The notes below the pieces were generated by a model. The model was not told where the DNA came from. It saw only the letters and a program-made list of their open reading frames with translations, and did no database searches. From Cyanobacteria bacterium FACHB-DQ100 (lineage in GTDB: Bacteria > Cyanobacteriota > Cyanobacteriia > Leptolyngbyales > Leptolyngbyaceae), in NCBI GenBank assembly GCA_014695195.1, contig JACJNW010000028.1:248001-312000 (forward strand): DNA of 64,000 nt, given 5' to 3'. A program made the position numbers and the translations under genes. Shown piece by piece: positions 8,684 through 17,392 of the stretch; the stretch's first letter is position 1, and each line of letters begins with the position of its first letter.

Positions 8684-9229
8684 TTACTTCAACTTCTGCT
8701 TCACAAAGGTCAAGAGCTGACCCATCTGCTTCTTCAAGCCATCAATCTCAGCCTGCATTTTTGCAACTTTCTGATTCAGCGCTTCAATTTGAGCCGCTTC
8801 AGACGCGGTCGCAACTGGAGCCGCTTGCGGCGAAGGCAACGGCGCTGGACGGCGTTTCGCCTTTGCCATTGCAGCCTTGATTGCCTCAATCAGACCCTTC
8901 TGGTCAAACGGCTTCTGCACAAACTCAAAATACTCAAACGGCTCTTGTAGCTTCTCTGCTACTTCTTCTTTGCGCCCGGACATCAGCACCAAAGGAATTG
9001 TTTGCAGTTCAGCGGTACCCTGGATTTGCTGATAAACTTCCCAACCGCTCATTCGAGGGAGCAGGAAATCCAGCATGATCAGCGTCGGACGCTCCTGCCG
9101 AATTAAGTTAATTCCTTGCAAACCATCCTTGGCTTCCAACACTTCAAAGTTACCTTTCGGCAACATATCTCGCACCATGTTCCGAATCACGGCGCTATCA
9201 TCGATGACTATGACTTTGTGACTTGCCAC
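8684..9229 (-). CDS. Response regulator with C-terminal coiled coil
   Basis: A 181-residue protein. Residues 1-120 form a CheY-like receiver with acidic pocket Asp10/Asp11, phosphoacceptor Asp54 (MLDFLLP), Ser85 in LMSGRKEE and the Lys of FVQKPF. A proline/alanine linker (about 128-144) is followed by a helical, probably coiled-coil tail (IEALNQKVAKMQAEIDGLKK) likely used for dimerisation or partner binding. There is no DNA-binding output domain, so it should act through protein contacts, as in the PatA/PilG-type regulators of cyanobacterial motility or patterning. No kinase is adjacent, and the partner cannot be predicted. Confidence 0.88.
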   Translation of the reverse strand: MASHKVIVIDDSAVIRNMVRDMLPKGNFEVLEAKDGLQGINLIRQERPTLIMLDFLLPRMSGWEVYQQIQGTAELQTIPLVLMSGRKEEVAEKLQEPFEYFEFVQKPFDQKGLIEAIKAAMAKAKRRPAPLPSPQAAPVATASEAAQIEALNQKVAKMQAEIDGLKKQMGQLLTFVKQKLK

Positions 9230-9527
9230 AACTGAACTCCTCTAGGGTGATCTAGAAAATCGCAATTGAATCGGGGAAGATTCGCCGGAAAACGATGCAA
9301 TAGAAACCTCACTGCACTCCTAATCGAATCATTACGGAAAGAAGCAGGGTTGCAATCCTGCAAACTCCGTGCCAAATGTTACTCGATTTGGTGAAATACG
9401 GACGGCTTTAGTACCCGACTCCGCTGAATTGCTCCCTTATAATGGCGATAGGTCAAAAAACTTCATATTTTTTGCTGCTGGCTTGCGCCAACTTTAGAAC
9501 GAACTGACCCTTAGCATTCCCTTGTTT
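9230..9527. other. Divergent promoter region, response regulator/lipA
   Basis: About 300 bp without a gene. TATAAT at 9438-9443 on the plus strand is a consensus -10 element in a good place to drive lipA, but I do not see a matching -35. Nothing else is recognisable. Confidence 0.4.
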
Positions 9528-10454
9528 ATGTCACCCCAAACGAATCGATCTGCAATTTCTGAGCGTCGTGCGATCGTCTCTGCCCTGCCTGATTGGCTAC
9601 GCCGTTCGATCGGGAGTGCCAGTGAAATTTCGACGGTGCAGCAAATTATTAAACAGCGGCAGATTCACACGATTTGTGAGGAAGGGCGCTGCCCCAATCG
9701 GGGAGAATGCTATGCCCAAAAGACTGCCACGTTTTTACTGATGGGGCCTACCTGTACGCGATCGTGCGCGTTCTGCCAGGTGGATAAAGGACACACACCG
9801 ATGCCGCTCGACACGGAGGAACCCCGAAAAGTTGCGGAATCGGTACAACTTCTGGGATTGCGATATGTCGTGCTGACCTCAGTAGCGCGAGATGATTTAG
9901 CTGATCAAGGCGCGGGTTGGTTTGCGGAAACGATGCGGCAGATTCGCGTGCTCAATCCACAAACTCAAATCGAGGTCTTGACTCCGGATTTCTGGGGCGG
10001 ACGGCAAGACGGCACTTCACCTGAAGCCTTACAGCAGGAGCGAATCGCGACGATCGTGGCTGAAAAGCCCGCTTGCTACAATCACAACATCGAAACGATC
10101 AAGCGGCTACAGGCTCCGGTGCGACGTGGTGCTAAGTACGATCGCACTCTCCGAGTCTTGCAAACAGTGAAGGAACTCGATCCCACGATCCCGACAAAAT
10201 CTGGCTTGATGTTGGGACATGGAGAAATGGAAGCAGAAGTGATCGAAACGCTGCAAGATCTAAGAACGGTCGGCTGCGATCGCGTCACGATCGGGCAGTA
10301 TATGCGTCCATCGCTAGAGCATCTCCCAGTGCAGAAATATTGGCATCCTGACGAATTTGAGCGTTTAGGCAAGATTGCACAAGACATGGGGTTTTCTCAT
10401 GTGCGATCGGCTCCGTTAGTTCGCAGTTCATACCATGCTGGCGAGGAAGCCTAA
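9528..10454 (+). CDS. lipA: Lipoyl synthase
   Basis: A radical-SAM enzyme of about 308 residues that inserts two sulfurs into octanoyl groups on lipoyl domains; GcvH at 30.4 kb is one expected target. Both cysteine clusters are present: the auxiliary cluster [12 protein letters not shown] and the radical-SAM motif [16 protein letters not shown] near the C-terminus is the RSSY motif supplying the serine ligand of the auxiliary cluster. The ATG at 9528 gives a normal N-terminus; an in-frame TTG two codons earlier is possible, and no clear Shine-Dalgarno decides. Cyanobacteria often have two LipA copies; only one is in this window. Confidence 0.94.
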   Translation: MSPQTNRSAISERRAIVSALPDWLRRSIGSASEISTVQQIIKQRQIHTICEEGRCPNRGECYAQKTATFLLMGPTCTRSCAFCQVDKGHTPMPLDTEEPRKVAESVQLLGLRYVVLTSVARDDLADQGAGWFAETMRQIRVLNPQTQIEVLTPDFWGGRQDGTSPEALQQERIATIVAEKPACYNHNIETIKRLQAPVRRGAKYDRTLRVLQTVKELDPTIPTKSGLMLGHGEMEAEVIETLQDLRTVGCDRVTIGQYMRPSLEHLPVQKYWHPDEFERLGKIAQDMGFSHVRSAPLVRSSYHAGEEA

Positions 10455-10991
10455 ACTGCTGATTAAACCCTAATGGATGCCTACCCTTCGATAGAGGTTA
10501 AGAGGGATGTATCAGTTCTAATTTAGGAAATCATCGGGACTCCAGTAAGCGCGGAAAATGCAGGGTGTAAAGATTAGCCGCGTGAGGAGTAATCAAATGC
10601 AGGATTGCTGATTAGCCGCATACTTCGACCAACATTTACAACAGCGGTGAAGCTGATCTAATCAGTTCGATTGCCGCTTACAGAGTTGGAGTGCTGCACA
10701 AAAGCAATTGGCTGCAATTAAAACGAATTGCATGGGTCAAATGGCCCATCTCTTTGACATGCCCAGCTCTATTTAGCTACTCAGATTGACTTGGATGTTT
10801 CTAGCGACATAATTCCCGCCAAAATTTCGCTCCTCCGCAAGGGTGATGCTGTTATTACACAAACGTTTTTACACTGAGCGGAAGTTAAAGTCGCGCTCCT
10901 CATGACTCCTTGGCAGATTTAGCTTGCAGCGAGAATTGCAGTGAGCGCTTCCAGGGCGTTAATCATAGTCCTTTCATAGAGTCAGCTTTAG
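10455..10991. other. 537-bp gap without a recognisable gene
   Basis: I find no convincing reading frame. Two direct copies of GATTAGCCGC begin near 10572 and 10610. An imperfect hairpin at 10730-10762 joins GCATG-gg-TCAAA to TTTGACATGC around a loop. The region presumably contains the promoter of the PEP-CTERM gene and could hide a small RNA, but no terminator with a T-run is visible. Confidence 0.35.
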
Positions 10992-12062
10992 ATGGTGTCA
11001 GAACAAAGTCCTACTTCAAGGCAGTGTGTGAGGAGGCAGCCTTTATTCCGCTGTACTCCACCTGAAAATCCGGATCGGCGTAGAAATCGTCTTACCACGA
11101 TCGCATTTACGCTCTCATTGGGATGGTTAACCAGCAGTTTAGTGCTGCCTGCACGGGCTGCGGATCTGTCGATCGGCAACCAAGGTATCCGAGTCAATCG
11201 AAATGCAACTTTAGAAACCGATTTTGTCGAGTCTCACGGCGCATATCAATCCACGTTCGGCGTGATCAACTTGACCACGAATGAGAAAACGCCCCTGCTG
11301 ATAGAAACCAAACCCTCGGATAATCCCGAAACAATTTTCCGACCGTCTACCAAAATTGATGATGTCGGCAGTCAGCAAGACTTCAGCGGAACTCCCGGAA
11401 ATGCAGTTCCCCAACCCAGAGGGAAGTACACATTCCAACCGAATAACGATTACGTTTTCTACCTAGAGTCTTCATTCAATGGCAGACCTACAGGTATTCT
11501 CTATTCCACCGATCGCTTAAATCCCAACGCCGAACAGCACGTTCGGTTCACAGGCAATATCACGGAGTTATGCCAAACTGGAGGAATGCAGATTGGATGG
11601 GATGATACGGGGTCAAGAATTGTGCGAAACCGTCCAGCACAAGACCGCGACTATGATGACTTTATTGTGAGGCTGCGAGATACTGCCTGTCCCGTTGGAG
11701 GGGGTGAACCCCCTCCTGTGGTATCAGGTGCTGGGACACCTCCGGTGGCTCAAATTCCCCCTGTTGCACCGATCGCTGGCGGCGGTGGCGGTGGATTCTT
11801 AACACCGCTCCTGATTGCAGGCGGAATTGCAGGATTAGCCCTTGGGCTGAGCGGCGATAGCGACAGCGGCGATTCCTCTCCCCCGATCGACATTGGCGGC
11901 GGCGGTACTGGCGGCGGCGGCGGTGGCGGTACTGGCGGCGGTGGGGGTGGCGGTCCCACAGAGCCAATTCCAGAGCCGATGACGATTCTTGGATCAGGGG
12001 CAGCGATCGGATTTGCAACCCTAATGCAGCGCCGCCGCGCTAAGAAAAAGAAAAAAGACTAA
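10992..12062 (+). CDS. Exported PEP-CTERM protein
   Basis: A 356-residue exported protein. A long basic N-region is followed by a hydrophobic signal core (about 35-53) and a likely cleavage after PARA. The body (about 57-240) is beta-rich and ends with DRDYDDFIVRLRD, reminiscent of DUF4114-type domains. A hydrophobic stretch near 265-285, a glycine-run linker and then PEPMTILGSGAAIGFATLMQ plus an Arg/Lys tail form a PEP-CTERM sorting signal, recognised by an exosortase that is not in this window. The long N-terminus makes the exact start uncertain. Function is unknown; cell-surface or matrix location is likely. Confidence 0.8.
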   Translation: MVSEQSPTSRQCVRRQPLFRCTPPENPDRRRNRLTTIAFTLSLGWLTSSLVLPARAADLSIGNQGIRVNRNATLETDFVESHGAYQSTFGVINLTTNEKTPLLIETKPSDNPETIFRPSTKIDDVGSQQDFSGTPGNAVPQPRGKYTFQPNNDYVFYLESSFNGRPTGILYSTDRLNPNAEQHVRFTGNITELCQTGGMQIGWDDTGSRIVRNRPAQDRDYDDFIVRLRDTACPVGGGEPPPVVSGAGTPPVAQIPPVAPIAGGGGGGFLTPLLIAGGIAGLALGLSGDSDSGDSSPPIDIGGGGTGGGGGGGTGGGGGGGPTEPIPEPMTILGSGAAIGFATLMQRRRAKKKKKD

Positions 12063-12081
12063 CAGTCAACTCAATGATAGA

Positions 12082-12108
12082 AGTCCCTTGCTGAAGGGGC
12101 TTTTTTTT
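12082..12108 (+). terminator. Intrinsic terminator after the PEP-CTERM gene
   Basis: An 8-bp stem AGTCCCTT/AAGGGGCT with a GCTG loop is followed immediately by eight Ts (12101-12108). A strong, classical terminator. Confidence 0.92.
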
Positions 12109-12231
12109 GCTTAAATTCAGCCATCGAGAAAGTGGCTTGTTTCCGTAAATATTCCCATACACGTTTGAAGCTTTCATCAAGAAAGGGGAATCCTACTCGA
12201 TCGCACGATCGTACTGTGCTAGAAATTAGCC

Positions 12232-12954
12232 ATGTCTTCAGCTAGGAAAGGTGCAATGTTTGGCTTAATAAGATTGTGCGCGATCATTAGTGGAATGTCT
12301 GGGATTGTTCTGAGTAGTGCGCTGTTTCCGATCGTCACTCAAGCAAAAGAAGATTGGCTGATCGCTCAAGCACCCCTTCCTGCACCGGAATCCCCTGCTG
12401 CACCTAGCTCGGTGATTGCGCCTCCGGCGGTTCCTCCCGTCCCGCTTCCCAGAAGACCTGTCATTCGGACTCCCAGAAGACCTGTTCGCCCAACTCAGAT
12501 CACGCCTGCTACCCGGACTCCCAGAGTTCCTGCTCGCCCGACTCGACGGATTCCGATCGAGCCATTCCCCATGCCGGGAGATTATCGCCGCCCACTTCCT
12601 GATTTACCTGCGCCTCCCGATATTCGCACCATGCCGCAATCAGGCGACACCATGTTGAGCGGAATTTCTGGCAGAGTTTCTTTCACACCGATTTGCTCAG
12701 TGACAGCTCCTGCAAGCACTTGCGCGACTCGTCCCTATACAGGAGCATTAAAAATTTCCACAACTTCTCGCGATCAATTCTTCCGCGTCACACCTGACGC
12801 ACAGGGCACTTTCCGCGCTCGTCTCGCACCTGGACTGTATGTGATTGAACCTGACGCGCCGAATTTCCCGATCGGCACTGGACAAACCTTTAGTGTGATT
12901 AGCAGTATTGTGCGTCAGGTGGAATTCAATTTCCAGGGAGTATTGCCCCGTTAA
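12232..12954 (+). CDS. Exported Pro/Arg-rich protein with C-terminal beta domain
   Basis: A 240-residue protein of unknown function. Residues 1-38 carry a signal peptide; residues about 45-135 are a proline- and arginine-rich linker with repeated RTPRRPVRPT-like units; residues about 140-240 form a compact domain (ISGRVSFTP...CSVTAPASTC...LAPGLYVIEP) that resembles carboxypeptidase-regulatory/CNA-B-like beta-sandwiches, with a probable disulfide between two nearby cysteines. It ends in a TTAA shared with the convergent flavoprotein gene. A periplasmic or surface-anchored role is inferred; a basic linker could bind acidic polysaccharide. Confidence 0.7.
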   Translation: MSSARKGAMFGLIRLCAIISGMSGIVLSSALFPIVTQAKEDWLIAQAPLPAPESPAAPSSVIAPPAVPPVPLPRRPVIRTPRRPVRPTQITPATRTPRVPARPTRRIPIEPFPMPGDYRRPLPDLPAPPDIRTMPQSGDTMLSGISGRVSFTPICSVTAPASTCATRPYTGALKISTTSRDQFFRVTPDAQGTFRARLAPGLYVIEPDAPNFPIGTGQTFSVISSIVRQVEFNFQGVLPR

Positions 12955-13529
12955 GGGTTGACTGCTTCAACAATCCAGTCTTCTGAGTTTAAGTGATACT
13001 GATAGCGATTCTGTGGATTGCCGCGTAATTCTAGATGATCCACATCAGTTGGATTCAGCAGAAGTAGACAAAACTGCTGGAGTGGATCACTTGGGCTGGG
13101 TGCAGGAGGGGAAAAGGTTTCGTCTCCTGCGCGGGGCTGTCCTGGATGCGCCCAAGCAAACTGAGTTCTAGCGCTATCTGATAGCTCTTGCCATATTTGT
13201 TGTCGTGCTGTTTGCAGTCGCTGGTCTGAATTTGTATGGTCGATTAGGCTCAGTTTTCCCGCAATGCGGAACTGTTCGCGAGTGTTTGGAAAGTACCAGC
13301 AGACCTCAGCCCAAGGGCAATGTTCGATGTGCTTTGGCTTTTCGCTGCGATCGTCGCTGACAAATTTAAGCTGATTTGTGTCATCCAGGAAGCCGCGAAA
13401 GACGATCGTACGATTTGCAGGTCTGCCATCGGGTCTAACCGTTGCAAGTTGGACATACCGAGCATAAGGCAGAGAGCGATTGCGATGAAGCGCACCCGCC
13501 AGAATAGAACGCCAAGGAGCTAAGGACAT
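12951..13529 (-). CDS. FMN-dependent PPOX-type flavoprotein
   Basis: A 192-residue member of the pyridoxamine-phosphate-oxidase-like split-barrel family (the cyanobacterial Npun_F5749/Alr4036 group). YVQLATVRPDGRPANRTIVFRG is the typical FMN-binding N-terminal hairpin; KPKHIEHCPWAEVCWYF and QFRIAGKL continue the barrel. It lacks the full C-terminal part of true PdxH, so vitamin B6 oxidation is not assured; a flavin or haem-related oxidoreductase role is possible. The stop overlaps that of the convergent exported-protein gene by 4 bp. Confidence 0.85.
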   Translation of the reverse strand: MSLAPWRSILAGALHRNRSLPYARYVQLATVRPDGRPANRTIVFRGFLDDTNQLKFVSDDRSEKPKHIEHCPWAEVCWYFPNTREQFRIAGKLSLIDHTNSDQRLQTARQQIWQELSDSARTQFAWAHPGQPRAGDETFSPPAPSPSDPLQQFCLLLLNPTDVDHLELRGNPQNRYQYHLNSEDWIVEAVNP

Positions 13530-13586
13530 AGGGGAATCAAATAAATGCTTTAAGATCCTACATGAAGCGTTTCTACTGATGAATTT

Positions 13587-14288
13587 ATGGCACTGCCGAC
13601 TGTGATTTTACCGGGGTATCTTGCGGGCGCAAACGATTACCGCGAGATGCAGCAAACGTTAATTGACCTCGGAATTTCAGCCGTGACGGTTCCCTTAGTA
13701 AAACGAGATTGGTTGCCAACCTTGGGCGGTCGATCGATACTGCCGATTCTAGAAGCGCTCGATCGTACCGTTCAACAAGTCCGGCAAACTTACGCCACCG
13801 AGAAAATCAATCTGGTTGGACACTCAGCAGGCGGGTGGATTTCGCGCATTTATCTGGGTGAGAACGCGTATGATGTGCATGGAATGAGCAGCGATCGCAC
13901 CTATGTCTGGCAAGCGCATCAGTTTGTTTCAACGCTGGTGACACTCGGTACACCGCAAACGAGTTATGAACGCTGGACGCTAAAGAATCTGAATTTCGTC
14001 AATTTTACTTATCCCGGTGCGTTTTATCCGCAAGTGAAATATGTCTGTGTCGCGGGTAAATCCATTTTTGGAGCGCGGCGGTTGGGTAGTTGGCTTGCCT
14101 ACAGCAGCTATCAACTCACTGGAGGACGGGGCGATACTTGGGGCGATGGCATTACGCCGATCGAAGCCGCTCATCTCGAAGGCGCGGAGAATTTGATTTA
14201 CGAAGGGGTGAGTCATTCACCGCGATCGCCCGGACGCTGGTATGGCTCTGCGGAAGTTGTCAAACAGTGGGCAACTCATCTCAATTGA
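13587..14288 (+). CDS. Lipase-like alpha/beta hydrolase
   Basis: A 233-residue alpha/beta hydrolase. The oxyanion strand PTVILPGYLAGANDYREM, the nucleophile elbow GHSAGGW and a late catalytic His in GVSHSPRSPGRWYG are visible, with a probable acid in GDGITP. No signal peptide, so cytoplasmic. It resembles cyanobacterial proteins annotated as triacylglycerol lipase or PGAP1-like esterase; the substrate is unknown but lipid esters are plausible. A bidirectional terminator follows. Confidence 0.82.
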   Translation: MALPTVILPGYLAGANDYREMQQTLIDLGISAVTVPLVKRDWLPTLGGRSILPILEALDRTVQQVRQTYATEKINLVGHSAGGWISRIYLGENAYDVHGMSSDRTYVWQAHQFVSTLVTLGTPQTSYERWTLKNLNFVNFTYPGAFYPQVKYVCVAGKSIFGARRLGSWLAYSSYQLTGGRGDTWGDGITPIEAAHLEGAENLIYEGVSHSPRSPGRWYGSAEVVKQWATHLN

Positions 14289-14294
14289 CGCAAA

Positions 14295-14322
14295 AAAGAG
14301 GGGTGTAATCGCACCCCTCTTT
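14295..14322. terminator. Bidirectional terminator between hydrolase and Ser/Thr-rich protein
   Basis: An 11-bp perfect stem, AAAGAGGGGTG (14295-14305) with CACCCCTCTTT (14312-14322) and a 6-nt loop. On the minus strand it is continued by further Ts (TTTTTTG), so it is strongest for the leftward gene at 14338-15000. Confidence 0.88.
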
Positions 14323-14337
14323 GAAGGCTATACCGCT

Positions 14338-15000
14338 CTACCAGAGTGCGCGAACACCGCCAGAGGTGCCGCTGCTTCCCGAATCACTCTCAGAGGGAGT
14401 AGAACTCGGAGTGGTGGATGAATCAGGAGTCGTGGTACTCGGTGCCGTTTGAGTCGAATCAGGAGTCGTGGTACTCGGTGTCGTTTGAGTCGAGTCAGGA
14501 GTCGGTGTCGGAGTGGTCTCCGTCGAGCCAGAGGGTGTAGTTGGTACGACTACATCACCAGAGGAACCTCCCGGAGTGGTGGTGGGTGAAGTTGGGCTAG
14601 TGGTTTCGGGAGCAGGTGCGACTTGACCCGGTCGGTTAGTCGGTGTGACGGTTGAAGGAGCTGTTTGAGAAGAGGAAGGCGTTGAACCCCCTGCTTCACT
14701 AGGACTCGCTTCCACGGGCACCGACGAAGGGTTCGATCGCGGTGAAACCGGTTGCTGTGTTGTCGAACCGCCCGAAGTCGAGCCACCTGTTGTTGAATTT
14801 TGTGTTGAATTTTGTGTTGAATTCTGTACTGTTGAGTTTTGGGTTGTCGTTGAAGACTGAGCCGCCCGATTGTAGGGGGCTTCGTTAAAAATACTGGGGT
14901 TCGGATTTAGCGGGGATTGCGCCATCACAGGCAGCGACATCAATGATCCAAAGCCAGCAATGCCGATCGTACTCGCTAATTTCTTGATCTTTCCGTTCAT
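14338..15000 (-). CDS. Exported Ser/Thr/Pro-rich low-complexity protein
   Basis: A 220-residue protein with a signal peptide (MNGKIKKLASTIGIAGFGSL, cleavage near VMAQS) followed almost entirely by Ser, Thr, Pro, Gln and Gly. Units NSTQ near residues 55-70 and TQTTPSTTTPDS near 170-195 are repeated; the latter come from a 36-bp DNA repeat. There is no recognisable domain; the C-terminus ends GTSGGVRALW. Such proteins may be glycosylated surface or matrix components. Composition suggests disorder. Function unknown. Confidence 0.65.
   Translation of the reverse strand: MNGKIKKLASTIGIAGFGSLMSLPVMAQSPLNPNPSIFNEAPYNRAAQSSTTTQNSTVQNSTQNSTQNSTTGGSTSGGSTTQQPVSPRSNPSSVPVEASPSEAGGSTPSSSQTAPSTVTPTNRPGQVAPAPETTSPTSPTTTPGGSSGDVVVPTTPSGSTETTPTPTPDSTQTTPSTTTPDSTQTAPSTTTPDSSTTPSSTPSESDSGSSGTSGGVRALW
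14421..14505. repeat. 36-bp tandem repeat inside the Ser/Thr-rich gene
   Basis: Two near-perfect 36-bp units (14421-14456 and 14457-14492) and part of a third encode the 12-residue repeats around TQTxPSTTTPDS. The units differ by only two or three bases, implying recent expansion. Confidence 0.85.
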
Positions 15001-15180
15001 CGGTACTCTCCCTTTTGCTTGATGTTGACAAGTTCGGTTGACTGATTGGAACTCACCGAATGGGCGGAAGCGAAATCCGAAGTTGGACTCACAACCATAG
15101 GTTGCAGTTTAGGCACTATGAGGGATCAAGGCTCTCTGCCTGTGGTTTGATTTATGCCTAGAAGAAATTTCATAAATTGC

Positions 15181-15693
15181 TTAGTTTTTGACGACTACCT
15201 CTGTCCCCAGACCGACTTTACCGAAGAGTTCTTCAACATCGCGGTTGTACATCCGAATACAGCCATGAGAAGCCGCAGTGCCGACGGATTCTGGATTGGG
15301 AGTCCCGTGAAATCCGATCCAGTTTTTTCCGTCTGTCCAAAATCCAATCCAGTATTGTCCGAGTGGATTTTCTGGATCGCCGCCCGGAACCTTTGAGCCA
15401 TTTAAGGGATGAATCCATTCGGGATTGCGGATTTTTTGCTTCACCGTATAGGTACCGATCGGGGTTTCCCATCCCGGACGACCGACGGCGATCGGGTAGG
15501 TTTTGACTCGACGATCGCCCTGATAAACATTCACCCGCCGTTGTTTCAGCCGAATTTCTAATCTCAAAGGTTGTGCGATCTGCTGTGATTCTGGAACGGG
15601 TTCAGTAACAGGTTTCGAGAAACTCGGTTGGGGACTTACTAGCGCTGCACAAGCAAGCAAAACTCCTACACACCACACTGTTTTTCGCTGCAT
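15181..15693 (-). CDS. L,D-transpeptidase (YkuD domain)
   Basis: A 170-residue exported L,D-transpeptidase, making 3-3 peptidoglycan cross-links or attaching proteins. A signal peptide covers about residues 1-26. The YkuD domain starts LRLEIRLKQRRVNVYQGD and holds the catalytic motif HGTP...SHGCIRM with His129 and Cys145. PIGTYTVKQK is also typical. The length is that of a minimal single-domain enzyme without LysM. It is monocistronic, upstream of the Ser/Thr-rich gene but with a 180-bp gap. Confidence 0.93.
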   Translation of the reverse strand: MQRKTVWCVGVLLACAALVSPQPSFSKPVTEPVPESQQIAQPLRLEIRLKQRRVNVYQGDRRVKTYPIAVGRPGWETPIGTYTVKQKIRNPEWIHPLNGSKVPGGDPENPLGQYWIGFWTDGKNWIGFHGTPNPESVGTAASHGCIRMYNRDVEELFGKVGLGTEVVVKN

Positions 15694-15864
15694 CGGTTGT
15701 TAGGACAGAACTACACCCAAGACGAAACCAGATTGCGAAACACCGATTCATCTGCCGAAGGCGTGAGATCGGCTTCGTAGAACCTGAAGAAAAGCCGCCT
15801 GCTAGCGAACAAGACTCCTCATTTCGCAGTACGGTATCATCGAATCAGTGCATAGGAGGGAGTT

Positions 15865-16158
15865 ATGTCTGAATCCGTCAGTGAAGCCTTTTCGCCTGCG
15901 GTGAGCGATCGCATTTGTAGCCACATGAATAAAGATCATGGCGATGCGGTGCTGGTTTACGCGCAATATTTTGGCAAGGTCAAGGATGCAACGACTGCTG
16001 AAATGAAGTCGATTGATGAAAAAGGCATGGATCTTTTGGCACAGGTAAACGAAGAAACGGTTCCGGTGCGCGTGACGTTCGATCGCACTCTAAAAGACGC
16101 AAAAGAAGCGCACATTATTCTGGTAGAAATGCTGAAGCGCGTTCGACCGAGCGACTAG
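15865..16158 (+). CDS. DUF2470 protein
   Basis: A 97-residue stand-alone DUF2470 domain (HMNKDHGDAVLVYAQYFG near the N-terminus is the signature). This domain also occurs at the C-terminus of PPOX/HugZ-type haem oxygenases and in plant chloroplast proteins linked to haem and tetrapyrrole regulation, so a tetrapyrrole-related role is plausible but unproved. AGGAGG stands 6 nt before the ATG. The next gene begins about 80 nt later, with a terminator-like hairpin at its very beginning. Confidence 0.85.
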   Translation: MSESVSEAFSPAVSDRICSHMNKDHGDAVLVYAQYFGKVKDATTAEMKSIDEKGMDLLAQVNEETVPVRVTFDRTLKDAKEAHIILVEMLKRVRPSD

Positions 16159-16238
16159 AGGACGCACAGAAACTTCTTTAGTTCCTGAAATTGTGTGATC
16201 ACGCTCACGATTTGGGCATTTAAAGGAAGGGTAATCTG

Positions 16239-17390
16239 ATGCTCTTCTGGGCGGACTGCGGTTCGCCCTTTTTCCTGCTTATGCCCCAGAATCATGTTTT
16301 TGTTTTTCTCGAAATCTTCTCTTGCGAAGGCGGAATTCAGTCTTATGTCAAAGATATTCTGCGAACCTATTCGCAAATCGATACGCTGAGCGCTGATATC
16401 TTTCTTCTACGAGATCGCGCATCCGTCGGAAATCCGTTTGCATCAGAGCGATCGCGGTTTCATTACTGCAAAGATCGATCGCCCAGGTTGGGACGAATGA
16501 AGTTAGCGATCGCTCTATTCACGCATCTTTTAAAGCACCGTCCGGACCGAGTTTTTTGCGGTCACATTCTCCTTGCTCCTTTAATTCAAACGCTCTGTAA
16601 ACCGTTGGGAATTCCTTATACTGTGTTGACCTACGGGAAGGAAGTTTGGGAACCGTTACCGAGTAGAAAACAACGCGCTTTGCAGAATGCCGATCGCGTT
16701 TGGGCAATTAGTCGGTATTCGTGCGATCGAGCTTGTGCAGCGAATGGAATTGAGCCTAATAAAGTTGATTTCCTCTTTTGTGCGGTGGATGGTTCCGTGT
16801 TTCAACCTCAAGCAAAAGACTCAGAATTGTTGCGGAAATACCAGCTTGAGAATTGCAAGGTTTTAATGACTGTTGCCCGCTTGTGGTCGGGCGATCCCTA
16901 TAAGGGTGTAGATGTCACAATTCGCGCTTTGCCACAAATTCTCCGAGTGTTTCCCAATGTGAAATATTTGGTGATTGGGCGAGGAGACGATCAGCCACGA
17001 TTAGCAAAACTGGCGGAAGACTTGGGCGTGAGCGATCACGTTGTGTTTGCCGGATTCGTTGCCGCTGAGGAACTTCCGAAACATTATTGTCTTGCAGATG
17101 CGTATGTGATGCCGTCTCAAGAAGGCTTTGGCATTGTGTATTTGGAAGCATTGGCGTGCGGCGTACCTGTGCTTTCAGGGGATGCAGATGGATCGGCAGA
17201 TCCATTGCAAGATGGGCGTTTAGGGTGGCGAGTTCCGCATCGTGACCCGGATAAAGTGGCGATCGCCTGCATCGAAATGCTCAAAGGCGAGGATCAGCGC
17301 TGTGCGGCAGAGTGGTTACGCCAAGAAAGCCTTGCAGCGTTTGGTAAACCTGCGTTTGTTCAGCGCTTAAAGGAACTGACAGGTCTCTAA
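16239..17390 (+). CDS. Glycosyltransferase family 4
   Basis: A GT-B fold glycosyltransferase of 383 residues from the first ATG. GGIQSYVKDIL is the N-terminal glycine loop; VARLWSGDPYKGVDVTIRAL and SQEGFGIVYLEALACGVPV are the GT4 donor-binding signatures with the EGFGxxxxE acid pair. It should transfer a nucleotide-activated sugar for exopolysaccharide or glycolipid synthesis; the substrate is unknown. Two starts compete: ATG 16239 has AAAGGAAGG 8 nt upstream, whereas ATG 16281 gives the more natural N-terminus MPQNHVFVFLEI but has no Shine-Dalgarno and lies just after an intrinsic-terminator-like hairpin (16249-16273). Confidence 0.85.
   Translation: MLFWADCGSPFFLLMPQNHVFVFLEIFSCEGGIQSYVKDILRTYSQIDTLSADIFLLRDRASVGNPFASERSRFHYCKDRSPRLGRMKLAIALFTHLLKHRPDRVFCGHILLAPLIQTLCKPLGIPYTVLTYGKEVWEPLPSRKQRALQNADRVWAISRYSCDRACAANGIEPNKVDFLFCAVDGSVFQPQAKDSELLRKYQLENCKVLMTVARLWSGDPYKGVDVTIRALPQILRVFPNVKYLVIGRGDDQPRLAKLAEDLGVSDHVVFAGFVAAEELPKHYCLADAYVMPSQEGFGIVYLEALACGVPVLSGDADGSADPLQDGRLGWRVPHRDPDKVAIACIEMLKGEDQRCAAEWLRQESLAAFGKPAFVQRLKELTGL
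16249..16273 (+). terminator. Terminator-like hairpin at the glycosyltransferase start
   Basis: GGGCGGAC (16249-16256) pairs with GTTCGCCC (16261-16268) around TGCG, followed by five Ts. It would terminate the DUF2470 transcript, but it lies between two candidate starts of the glycosyltransferase, so it may instead act as an attenuator. Confidence 0.65.
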
Positions 17391-17392
17391 CC

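Noticed and set aside
11662-12018. Antisense frames rich in Arg or Pro opposite the PEP-CTERM gene
   Set aside because: They mirror the glycine-run linker of a well-supported gene and have no start signals.
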